Below, one piece after another: positions 6,705 to 14,235 of a stretch of DNA of 38,278 nt; the stretch's first letter is position 1, and every line of letters starts with the position of its first letter. Location: positions 1-38,278 of the forward strand of contig SVTH01000016.1 of NCBI GenBank assembly GCA_015063885.1, read 5' to 3'. This DNA comes from Oscillospiraceae bacterium. Its GTDB lineage: Bacteria; Bacillota; Clostridia; Oscillospirales; CAG-382. The notes below the pieces were generated by a model that had not been told where the DNA came from, ran no database searches, and worked only from the letters and a program-made list of their open reading frames with translations. Made by a program: the position numbers and the translations under genes.

Positions 6705-8386
6705 ACTTCCATCTCCAAGGTCACGGACTGATAAGGCTTCAGAGTGAGGACGTTGCCTTCCAACTCATAGGAATCCAAGGAAGACAGCACCAAATTCTTC
6801 ACGCCGAAGGGCAGCTTGATCTTGCGGGTCTTGTCGGACAAGGAGCAGATCACCGCCAGCTTCTTCTCTCCCTCGCGGGTGTAGGCGATCAGCTTATCGT
6901 ACTGCTTGAGAATGGGAGCAAACCTGCCCTCCAAAATGGTGCTTGCATACTCCGAATCGGTACGCAAACGGATCATTTCCTTGTAGAAGGCGTAAACGCC
7001 GGTGGGATTTGCCATCTCCGCCTTGGCGTTCACCGTCTTGTAATCGGGGTGAACGGGGAGCCAGGGCTTCACGCCTGCAGGGGCAAAGCCGCCGTTTTCG
7101 CTGTCGTCCCAGGGGAAGGGAATGCGGGCGTTGTCACGGGAGTACCGCGCCACCAAAGGCATGGCCTCCTCGGGGGTGAGTCCGTCCGCCAAAGCCACGC
7201 GGTAGTGGTTCTTGGTGGAAATATCGTCGATGACGTCGATGGAGGTAAAGCCGGGGTTGGTCATGCCCAGCTCTTCCCCCTGATAAATGAAAGGAATGCC
7301 CCGCAGGAAGAAGAACAGGTTGCCCAGCATTTTCTGTGCGGCGGGGGAGTGATCCTTCTCGGGCACGAACTTTTGGCAGGCGCGGGGATAGTCGTGGTTT
7401 TCCAGGAACACGGCGCCGTAGCCGATCTTCTGGGTGAACAGCTGGGAAGCGTACAAAGCGTTTCTCCAGGTGCGGAAGTCCCATTCTCCCGGACCCTTGC
7501 AGGTGTGCCAGCCGTGGCCGTAGCTGTAGGGCTCGGAATAGGAGAAATCGAACATGGTGGAGAAATAGCCCTTGGGCCCGATGTAATCCACCAGCTGCTC
7601 GTTGGGAACTCCCGCCGCCTCGGCAACGGTCATACATTCGTACCTGTCAAAGGTGGCCTCTCTCAGTTCGGTCAAAAAGTCGCCGATGCCCTCCACGCAG
7701 CGGGTGTAGGCAAAGCAGCCCACCATGCCGTCGGGGCCGTCCGCAGGACCGGAGGGAAGTCCCTCCATCTTCTTGATATGGGTGATGGCGTCGATACGGA
7801 AGCCGCCCAGCCCCTTATCCAGCCAGAAACGGATCATCTCCACCAGCTTCCTACGGAGCTTGGGGTTTTCCCAGTTGAGATCCGGTTGTTTTTTGGAGAA
7901 CAAATGCATATAGTAGCGATCCCCGCCCACGTTTTCCCAGGCGGAGCCGCCGAACATGGAGCGCCAGTTGTTGGGAGGACCTCCTGCGGACTCGCGGAAC
8001 CAGAAATAGCCCGCTTCCTCGCTGTCGGGCTCACGGAGAGCCTTTTGGAACCAGGGGTGCTCGTCGGAGCAGTGGTTGATCACCAGGTCCATCAGGATCT
8101 TGATGTTTCTCTTTTTCGCCTCTGCCAGCAGCTCGTCCATGTCCGCCATGTTGCCGAAAAGGGGGTCGATGTCACAGTAATCGGAAATGTCGTACCCGCC
8201 GTCGTCCATGGGAGAGCGGTATACGGGGGAGAGCCAAACCACGCCCACCCCAAGCGCCTGCAGATAATCCAGCTTGGAGGTGATGCCCTTCAGGTCACCG
8301 GTGCCGTCGCCGTTGCCGTCGCAGAAGGAGCGGGGATATACTTGGTACGCAATGCGGTTCTTCCACCAATCGCGGTTGATCGCCAT
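6701..8386 (-). CDS. GH13 alpha-glucosidase / oligo-alpha-glucosidase
   Basis: A 561-aa cytoplasmic (no signal peptide) GH13 enzyme that hydrolyses short alpha-glucans or isomaltose-type sugars after import. The (beta/alpha)8 barrel begins at WWKNRIAYQVYPRSF. Conserved regions are DLVINHCSDEH (H105), GGFRIDAI with nucleophile D199, TVAEAAG with acid/base E256, and ENHDYPR with D332. The C-terminal beta domain runs from about 480. In this subfamily a Val after the nucleophile is linked to alpha-1,6 specificity and Ala/Thr to alpha-1,4; here it is Ala, so a maltase-like or broad activity is inferred. AGGAGG lies 8 nt before the ATG. First gene of a two-gene unit with the M42 peptidase. Confidence 0.92.
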   Translation of the reverse strand: MAINRDWWKNRIAYQVYPRSFCDGNGDGTGDLKGITSKLDYLQALGVGVVWLSPVYRSPMDDGGYDISDYCDIDPLFGNMADMDELLAEAKKRNIKILMDLVINHCSDEHPWFQKALREPDSEEAGYFWFRESAGGPPNNWRSMFGGSAWENVGGDRYYMHLFSKKQPDLNWENPKLRRKLVEMIRFWLDKGLGGFRIDAITHIKKMEGLPSGPADGPDGMVGCFAYTRCVEGIGDFLTELREATFDRYECMTVAEAAGVPNEQLVDYIGPKGYFSTMFDFSYSEPYSYGHGWHTCKGPGEWDFRTWRNALYASQLFTQKIGYGAVFLENHDYPRACQKFVPEKDHSPAAQKMLGNLFFFLRGIPFIYQGEELGMTNPGFTSIDVIDDISTKNHYRVALADGLTPEEAMPLVARYSRDNARIPFPWDDSENGGFAPAGVKPWLPVHPDYKTVNAKAEMANPTGVYAFYKEMIRLRTDSEYASTILEGRFAPILKQYDKLIAYTREGEKKLAVICSLSDKTRKIKLPFGVKNLVLSSLDSYELEGNVLTLKPYQSVTLEMEV

Positions 8387-8425
8387 AAAGAAAGCCTCCT
8401 GAAAGTAAAATGTCTTTTCGGGTGC

Positions 8426-8454
8426 ATTATACCATACTTTTTACTGTAAATCAA
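8426..8454 (-). promoter_or_regulatory. Promoter of the GH13-M42 operon
   Basis: On the minus strand, TTGATT (8449-8454), 17-bp spacer, TATAAT (8426-8431) preceded by TGG. The -35 lies inside the last codons of the upstream XRE gene, so the operon can be driven separately from the regulator. Confidence 0.75.
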
Positions 8455-8650
8455 GGAAATAATCCGCCGAAACGCCGTAAAATCTGCAAAGGGTCACCAG
8501 GTGGCGGATGGGAAGCTCGTTGGCGCCCCGCTCGTAACGGGCGTACATGGTTTGGGAGGTGCCCAAAATATCCGCCACTTGCTGTTGGGTCAGATCGTGA
8601 TCCTCCCGCAGATCCCGCATTCGCTTCACGTAGGGTGCGGCAATTGCCAT
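8441..8650 (-). CDS. Small XRE-family helix-turn-helix regulator
   Basis: A 69-aa DNA-binding protein consisting of almost nothing but an HTH_3 (XRE/Cro-CI type) domain. The recognition part runs through LTQQQVADILGTSQTMYARYERG, followed by the helix ending GVSADYFLDL. AAAGGAG lies 7 nt before the ATG. There is no sensor or oligomerisation domain, so it presumably acts as a dimer whose activity depends on level or partner. It lies divergent to the cohesin-dockerin genes; TAAACAT-type repeats in the shared 124-bp gap (8700-8733) are candidate binding sites. It could regulate itself, the cohesin-dockerin genes, or the GH13 operon behind it; this is inference from position. Confidence 0.85.
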   Translation of the reverse strand: MAIAAPYVKRMRDLREDHDLTQQQVADILGTSQTMYARYERGANELPIRHLVTLCRFYGVSADYFLDLQ

Positions 8651-8699
8651 AAAATTTCTCCTTTCGGTGTCATACCTATTCTTGGAGAAATTCTATCAT

Positions 8700-8733
8700 A
8701 GTAAACATATTTACTCTTGACTTTAGTAAACAT
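8700..8733. promoter_or_regulatory. Candidate operator repeats in the XRE/cohesin divergent gap
   Basis: AGTAAACAT occurs twice (8700-8708 and 8725-8733), and GTAAACATATTTAC (8701-8714) is a dyad. The second copy lies between the -35 and -10 of the promoter at 8717-8745 and the first just upstream, an arrangement suited to repression by the adjacent XRE protein. Confidence 0.55.
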
Positions 8734-8745
8734 TTGTACTATAAT
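8717..8745 (+). promoter_or_regulatory. Promoter of the cohesin-dockerin genes
   Basis: TTGACT (8717-8722), 17-bp spacer, TATAAT (8740-8745). A candidate operator copy sits inside the spacer. Confidence 0.8.
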
Positions 8746-8774
8746 GTAAAAAAAGAAACGAAGGAGTATTGAAG

Positions 8775-11717
8775 ATGGGATTCGGAAAACGATTGCTGAG
8801 TTTATTGCTTGCGCTGGTATTCGTATGCGCAGCTGTGCCGGAGGTAGACGTAGGCGCAGCAAAATATTACATTAACGGTCAAACCGTTAGCAATGACGAT
8901 TTTCCGTCGTCGCCTGACGAATGCTGGGTATATGCCCAGAATGTTTACAAAAAAATCTGGAATGCAACATTTTCGGTATACTTTAGCGATGCAGATAATT
9001 CGCTACGAGAATTGCCTCAAGAAGAACTAACTCTGACAAGAGAGCACCTTGAAGCGTATGTAACGAATGCAGAACTTGGCTCAGTATTGCGTATTTGCAA
9101 CGAAAAGTATTTATATTCTCATGATGGGTGGGGTCATAGCCAGATCATTGTTCAGAAGGATGCAAATGGTTTTACGGTTTTCGAAGGTGGCCTTTCCGCT
9201 TCTCCGTATAGAAGAGAGCACTACTATACTTGGGACGAGTACATCAATACTAACTGGCTTGGCGGGAACTATAAGTACATCAAGTATATTAAGTGGCCTG
9301 GCGCAACTCCGTACCAAAACAACTCTCTTGTCAAAAAAACATATTCGACTCATTGTGAGATTCAGGCAATCGGGAATACTAGTTTGATGAGCTTGCCTTG
9401 CAGTTCCGGTACTGATGCCGCATCCGAAAAGATTCGCTCTGTTAAGGAAGGCGAAAAACTTACTGCAACCGCTTTGATTTTGAACAACCAAGGGAATCAT
9501 TGGTATTGCGTAACGACGGGAGATGGCGGAAAAGCTTACATTCCGTCGGCTCAAGCAAAATATATCAAGGATATTACGTCCGGCTTCGGAATTGACGGGG
9601 TAAGCGCTCCGGAAACTTTAACTGCCGGTAGCAGTTATTCTATCAAAGGAATTGTTCGTTCCGACGTAGTGGATTTGATCAGAGTAGCGGCATACGTATA
9701 TTCCGGAACCGAGATTGTCGGTGATCCTGTAACGGGTGGCAGTATGGCCTCCAGCGGGAAACAGAGGTCTTTGGAAAACAGTGCGGTCGATAATAATTGC
9801 GTGTTTGGAGCATTAAAACCGGGGACGTATACTTATGCAGTGTACGCACATGCGATGAATTACTATGCTTTGGATGAAAAGACTGCGACGTCCAAAGAAG
9901 TTATTTGTTGCGTTTACAAGAAGACCTTTACAGTGGTCGAAAAAGTGGCAACGGAATGTTCTCATTCTTACTCCGAGACGCTTACGACGGCACCTACCTG
10001 TGTAACTCCCGGCCTCAAGACTTTCCGTTGTACTAAGTGTCAGAACACATATACAAAAACGGTGCCTACTGTAGAACACAATTATGGCGGATGGGTTGTT
10101 TCGATCCGGCCGTCTTGTGTGGAGGCAGGCGAAGAAAAGAGCGTCTGTGTTGGTTGCGGAGACGAGAAACTTCGTCCTGTTCCTGCAAAAGGTCATGACT
10201 ATTCGTCGCAGATGATTCCTGCGACGTGTGTAGAGGGGGCAAAAATAAAATACACTTGCAAGACGTGTCAGCACAGCTATACCGCTTATGGAGGGGATCC
10301 GAATGCGGAATGGCAAGCTTCGATTCCTTCTGGCGTGGATCCTGCTTTGCTAGAGACAAAGACGCAATATCGGTATCGTACATATATGTATTCCACCGGT
10401 ATCAATCCCAATCCTGCCGGTTGGGAAGTGTATGGTCAGGAAGAAGGCACGGGCGATTATGGCGATTGGAGCGATTGGTCGGATACGAAGACGGAGCAGA
10501 GTGAATCAGTTCAAGTAGAGACGAGAACCGTTTATGGGTATTATTACTTCCAGTGCCCCGCTTGCGGTGCTCATATGCATGGTTGGGGGATCACCTGCCC
10601 CACTTGGGCGGGCGGATGCGGCAGAGCTACGGTTCCGCAGAGCAGTTGGGTTGCAATCTGGAGCCCTATTTCTTGGGATGATGCCGGCTTGGAAGATTTC
10701 TATGGCACCGGAAAGTATAGCACGACGATCGGAAATCAGCGTGTGTTCAAGTGGAATGATGGCGGAACTAAAACGCAATGGAGATTCCGCGAGCGCAACG
10801 CAGAGACCATTTATTATTATCGCACGTGGTCGGAATGGAGCGAATGGAGCGATACTAAGCACATCGCTTCCGCTGAAGTTGAAGTTCAAACGCGTGTGCT
10901 TTACCGGCTGAAAAATGCGGCGTTGGGTGGGCATCAGTGGGATAGCGGAAAAATCACTGTTGCGCCTGCTTGTGAAACGACTGGTGCGAAGACCTTTACT
11001 TGTACGGTGTGCAAAACCACTCGTTCCGAGGCTATCCCTGCAACGGGTCACAGCGTAGGAAACGACGGCAGCTGTTCTCTTTGCGGTAAGCAGATCGTGG
11101 AACTCGGTACCATGAAGATCCGCGTGGAAAATGCAACTGTCAGCGCGGGAAGCGCCGTAACGGTTGCCGTGCTTGTGGAGCAGAATGAAGGCTTCACTTA
11201 TCTGAAGCTGGGGCTGGAATATGACGACACCTTGGAGTTGGTTTCCGTCAGCAACGGAACCTTGATCGATAGCTTGACCCAAGGAAAATATTACGTTTGG
11301 TCTGCGTCGGATAACCAAACCGCCGACGGTGTTTTGGCGTATTTGACGTTCCGTGTAAAAGAGGGTGCGGAAGACGGTGATTATACCGTGGGCGTCCACT
11401 GTCTTGAATGCAGCAATGAGGACGAAATGGACGTGAGTGTTATTGAAGCCCCGGGCTGCATTACCGTAAAATCCTATCAATACGGCGATGCAAACGGCGA
11501 CCGAGAGATCGATGGCAAGGACGCTACGAGACTTCGCAGATATCTGGCGAATTACGACGAGATCGACGGAACCTGCGACGTTGAGATTACGGAAGGCGCA
11601 GACGTGAACGGAGACGGGGAGATCAACGGCAAGGACTTGACCAGACTTCTTCGTTACCTTGCGAACTTTGACGACGAAACCGGCGAATCAACGATTCCTT
11701 TGGGGCCTTCTAAGTAA
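8775..11717 (+). CDS. Large secreted protein: Cys/His peptidase-like N-terminus, CxxC repeats, cohesin-like and dockerin domains
   Basis: A 980-aa secreted protein; the signal peptide is about 1-28. An N-terminal domain (about 30-180) has ECWVYAQ with C50, GWGHSQIIV with H121 and FEGG with E137, resembling papain/CHAP/NlpC-type cysteine hydrolases; this is a structural guess. Then come an SH3-like stretch (about 195-267), an Ig-like domain (275-388), CxxC ribbon repeats (395-510 and 720-772), and two Trp-rich WSxWS segments near 564-572 and 685-693. A cohesin-like domain (about 778-898) and a dockerin with two DxNGDxxIxGKD calcium loops (902-965) close the protein. The ATG at 8775 is chosen because AAGGAG is 8 nt upstream; an in-frame TTG at 8769 is too close. 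Base and codon use is more A/T-rich than neighbours. Confidence 0.8.
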   Translation: MGFGKRLLSLLLALVFVCAAVPEVDVGAAKYYINGQTVSNDDFPSSPDECWVYAQNVYKKIWNATFSVYFSDADNSLRELPQEELTLTREHLEAYVTNAELGSVLRICNEKYLYSHDGWGHSQIIVQKDANGFTVFEGGLSASPYRREHYYTWDEYINTNWLGGNYKYIKYIKWPGATPYQNNSLVKKTYSTHCEIQAIGNTSLMSLPCSSGTDAASEKIRSVKEGEKLTATALILNNQGNHWYCVTTGDGGKAYIPSAQAKYIKDITSGFGIDGVSAPETLTAGSSYSIKGIVRSDVVDLIRVAAYVYSGTEIVGDPVTGGSMASSGKQRSLENSAVDNNCVFGALKPGTYTYAVYAHAMNYYALDEKTATSKEVICCVYKKTFTVVEKVATECSHSYSETLTTAPTCVTPGLKTFRCTKCQNTYTKTVPTVEHNYGGWVVSIRPSCVEAGEEKSVCVGCGDEKLRPVPAKGHDYSSQMIPATCVEGAKIKYTCKTCQHSYTAYGGDPNAEWQASIPSGVDPALLETKTQYRYRTYMYSTGINPNPAGWEVYGQEEGTGDYGDWSDWSDTKTEQSESVQVETRTVYGYYYFQCPACGAHMHGWGITCPTWAGGCGRATVPQSSWVAIWSPISWDDAGLEDFYGTGKYSTTIGNQRVFKWNDGGTKTQWRFRERNAETIYYYRTWSEWSEWSDTKHIASAEVEVQTRVLYRLKNAALGGHQWDSGKITVAPACETTGAKTFTCTVCKTTRSEAIPATGHSVGNDGSCSLCGKQIVELGTMKIRVENATVSAGSAVTVAVLVEQNEGFTYLKLGLEYDDTLELVSVSNGTLIDSLTQGKYYVWSASDNQTADGVLAYLTFRVKEGAEDGDYTVGVHCLECSNEDEMDVSVIEAPGCITVKSYQYGDANGDREIDGKDATRLRRYLANYDEIDGTCDVEITEGADVNGDGEINGKDLTRLLRYLANFDDETGESTIPLGPSK

Positions 11718-11737
11718 AAGCAGAGGTGGATTTCAAA

Positions 11738-12394
11738 ATGAAAAAAGTCGTTGCTGTGTGTATGGCATGGATTTTGTCTGTGCTTTCCTGTTGTACCTTT
11801 GTGTCCGCAGAGGAAGAGCTGCGATTGATCGCAGAACAAAAAAGCGCCGCGCCCGGTGATACGGTCACGATTTCTGTCGCTGTGGAAGGGAACCCCGGCT
11901 TTACGTATATGAAGCTGGGGCTGGAATACGACGACGCTCTGGAGTTGATTTCCGTTCAAAACGGTACGTTGATCGAAAGCTTAACGGAAGGGCGGTATTA
12001 CGTGTGGTCGGCCGCGGAGAACCAAACGCAAGACGGCATCCTGGTCGCTTTTACCTTTGCCGTTTCCAAGAAAGCTGCTACCGGGAACTATTCCGTTTCG
12101 GTACGGTGCTATGAGTGTAGCGACGAGCAAGAGCGTGACGTTGCCGTGGCTGTCCAAAATGGCGGCGTGTCGGTTAAGGCTGTGGCTGCTCGCAAGCTCG
12201 GAGATCTTGACGGGAACGGAAAGGTCAATGTTTTGGATTACGGGATGTTGAAGAGCTACGTGATGAATATGTTTGTTCTGACCGACGCTCAAAAAGAGGT
12301 TGCGGACGTGAACGGAGACGGAAAGATCAACGTCCTCGACTATGCGCAAGTGAAGCTTTGTGCGATGGGGCGCATCACCCTCGGTACTTTATAA
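11738..12394 (+). CDS. Minimal secreted cohesin-dockerin protein
   Basis: A 218-aa protein with signal peptide (about 1-24, cleavage near VSAEE), one cohesin-like domain (26-148) and one dockerin (about 154-215) with two calcium loops, GDLDGNGKVNVLDY and ADVNGDGKINVLDY. Little else is present. The cohesin-like domain is clearly paralogous to that of the protein encoded 20 nt upstream: both contain GFTYxKLGLEYDD, NGTLI, YYVWSA and a late YECS/LECS. GAGGTGG precedes the ATG at 11738 by 8 nt. It is co-transcribed with the larger gene and ends at a clear terminator. Cohesins bind dockerins in cellulosome-type assemblies, so one small protein with both could link chains head to tail; the pairing is not shown. 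Confidence 0.85.
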   Translation: MKKVVAVCMAWILSVLSCCTFVSAEEELRLIAEQKSAAPGDTVTISVAVEGNPGFTYMKLGLEYDDALELISVQNGTLIESLTEGRYYVWSAAENQTQDGILVAFTFAVSKKAATGNYSVSVRCYECSDEQERDVAVAVQNGGVSVKAVAARKLGDLDGNGKVNVLDYGMLKSYVMNMFVLTDAQKEVADVNGDGKINVLDYAQVKLCAMGRITLGTL

Positions 12395-12399
12395 GCAGC

Positions 12400-12427
12400 A
12401 GAACGGGGCCTCGCGTCCCGTTCTTTT
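12400..12427 (+). terminator. Terminator of the cohesin-dockerin operon
   Basis: An 8-bp stem AGAACGGG/CCCGTTCT (12400-12407 with 12417-12424) followed by T. Confidence 0.75.
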
Positions 12428-12492
12428 GTTCCTAAATAATCCCCAAAAGGAGGGGAGTGTTTCAAAAAGGCAAAAAAGTTTTGGAAAAGAGG

Positions 12493-12521
12493 TTGATTTT
12501 TTCGGGTCGCGGGTGTATACT
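12493..12521 (+). promoter_or_regulatory. Promoter of the solute-binding lipoprotein gene
   Basis: TTGATT (12493-12498), 17-bp spacer, TATACT (12516-12521), about 50 bp upstream of the ATG at 12571. Confidence 0.8.
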
Positions 12522-12570
12522 TAAATTAACTATCTGTTGAAATACGAAAACGAGAAAGGAAAAACAACTT

Positions 12571-14085
12571 ATGAAGAGATTTTTGACGCTCCTTCTGGCG
12601 GTTCTGATGGTTGCCACCTGCTTTTTGATGGCTTCCTGCGAGAACGAGACCGCAGGCGGGGAAAGCTCTGCTACAAGCAAGGGCGAGACCTCCGAGGATA
12701 AGGCGCTTGTTCCCTCTCTTGGCGATACCAAGGATCACGAGGGCAAGGTGCTCCGCGTTCTGGCACAGGATAAGGAGGGCGTTGCATTTGCAAAAGAGCC
12801 CTTCGGTGCCAACGAGGTAAACTCCGAGCCCGTTAACGATGCCTGCATCAACCGTTTTGCTATTTTGGAGCAGACCTACGGCTTCACCGTGGAGGCTGAA
12901 TTCCTGGAGACCTGGAACGAGTTCCCCGAACGCGTTGAGCAGGACTTTATGACCGGCACCGCAAATTACGACGTTATCACCGGCGGCCTCACCAACATGG
13001 CTCCCTTTGCCGCAAAGGGTATTCTGATGGATCTGAACTCCATCGAGAATTCCAACCTGAGCCTGAACGAGACCTGGTGGGATAAGGCTACCCAGGACGA
13101 TATGACCATTGCCGGCAAGCTGTTCTTCGCCACCGGCGATATCATCCTGCTGGACGATGAGTTCACCATGTGTATGTTCTACAACAAGGGTCTGGTGGAG
13201 GACTACGGTCTGGAGAATCCCTCCGAGCTGGTCAAGAGCGGCGAGTGGACTCTGGACAAGATGTACGAGATGGCAACCGAGGTTGCTCACGACACCGACA
13301 ACGGTACCATGGAAGTGACCGGTAAGGACGTTTGGGGCCTGGTTTGCGTTATGTTCGATACTTACAAGCTGGTCATGGGCGCAGACGCTCCCCAGGTCGT
13401 GAAGAACGACAAGGGCCTCCCCGAGCTGGCTATCGACAGAGAGTACAACCTGAAGGCTTTCGAGTCTGTTCACGAGATCATGACCGATAAGCAGGTCACC
13501 GCAGTCCGTGAGGACTACTACGCATGGAACGACCCCAACGCCAACATCGTTGTGGATCAGTTCTACGATGGCAGATCGCTGTTCATGATGAACACCATCT
13601 CCGCCGTGAATACCGTTATCATGCGTGAGGCAAACATCCGTTACGGCATTCTGCCCATGCCCAAGTACAGCGTGGACCAGGAAAGCTACGCTACCACCGT
13701 GGATCCCTACTCCTTCGCTTGCGTTTCCATCGCAGCGGGCTGTGAGGATACCGATTTCGTTACCTTCGCACTGGAGGCTATGGCTTACCTGGGCGAGACC
13801 ATGGTAACTCCCGAGTACTACGAGCGTACCCTGGAGAACAAGAGATTCCCCGATGACGACGATTCTCCCGAGATTTTGGAGATCATCTTCTCCAACCGTC
13901 TGGTGGATATCTCCGTTGCCTTCAACTGGGACGACTGCATCCAGTACTACAACAACATCATGTGGGCAGGCGGCGACGTAGTCAGCTACGTGGAAAAGGT
14001 CCGCAGCAAGTTCGAGGCGGCAATGCAGGAGACTGTAGCCTTCTTCGAAACCGGCGCGGCTCCCGAGACAAGCACCGCAGAATAA
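12571..14085 (+). CDS. Extracellular solute-binding lipoprotein (ABC importer, sugar type)
   Basis: A 504-aa lipoprotein that would capture an oligosaccharide or similar solute for an ABC importer. The lipobox LMASC places the lipidated cysteine at C23, followed by a Ser/Thr/Glu-rich tether to about 55. The rest has the two-lobe layout of large binding proteins: GKVLRVLAQD, a YDVITGG hinge strand (about 132-138), YNKGLVEDYGLENPSEL (about 200-217), and a late DPYSFACVSIA strand. Its length fits the family (about 420-550 aa). Permease and ATPase genes are absent nearby, so it is an orphan that must share transporter parts encoded elsewhere. Position upstream of nagA suggests an amino-sugar ligand, but that is inference. 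Strong codon bias implies high expression. Confidence 0.87.
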   Translation: MKRFLTLLLAVLMVATCFLMASCENETAGGESSATSKGETSEDKALVPSLGDTKDHEGKVLRVLAQDKEGVAFAKEPFGANEVNSEPVNDACINRFAILEQTYGFTVEAEFLETWNEFPERVEQDFMTGTANYDVITGGLTNMAPFAAKGILMDLNSIENSNLSLNETWWDKATQDDMTIAGKLFFATGDIILLDDEFTMCMFYNKGLVEDYGLENPSELVKSGEWTLDKMYEMATEVAHDTDNGTMEVTGKDVWGLVCVMFDTYKLVMGADAPQVVKNDKGLPELAIDREYNLKAFESVHEIMTDKQVTAVREDYYAWNDPNANIVVDQFYDGRSLFMMNTISAVNTVIMREANIRYGILPMPKYSVDQESYATTVDPYSFACVSIAAGCEDTDFVTFALEAMAYLGETMVTPEYYERTLENKRFPDDDDSPEILEIIFSNRLVDISVAFNWDDCIQYYNNIMWAGGDVVSYVEKVRSKFEAAMQETVAFFETGAAPETSTAE

Positions 14086-14095
14086 CTTCATATGC

Positions 14096-14126
14096 AAAAA
14101 GGAGTCGAGGAATCGGCTCCTTTTTT
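14096..14126 (+). terminator. Terminator after the solute-binding gene
   Basis: A stem of AAAAAGGAG and its complement around a GGAA loop with one G-T pair, then six T. Confidence 0.85.
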
Positions 14127-14149
14127 GTGAAAAAAGTTCCCGAAAACTC

Positions 14150-14178
14150 TTGATTTTCAAGGCGGAAGCCTGTATAAT
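14150..14178 (+). promoter_or_regulatory. Promoter of nagA and the kinase gene
   Basis: TTGATT (14150-14155), 17-bp spacer, TATAAT (14173-14178). Because it follows a terminator, nagA is expressed independently of the binding protein. Confidence 0.85.
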
Positions 14179-14180
14179 GG

Positions 14181-14220
14181 TGTAAAAAGGAAAAGTATGC
14201 TTTGCATCACCATTTTTACA
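14181..14220 (+). promoter_or_regulatory. Nested dyad in the nagA leader
   Basis: TGTAAAAA (14181-14188) pairs with TTTTTACA (14213-14220), enclosing ATGC/GCAT (14197-14200 with 14204-14207). It covers the expected start site and leader, and could be an operator or an mRNA hairpin. It does not resemble the known NagR/GntR operator. Confidence 0.4.
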
Positions 14221-14235
14221 AAATAGGAGAGACAA

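Noticed and set aside
14179..14235. glmS-type ribozyme or known amino-sugar riboswitch before nagA
   Set aside because: The leader is under 60 nt with only a simple nested dyad, much too short for the glmS fold.
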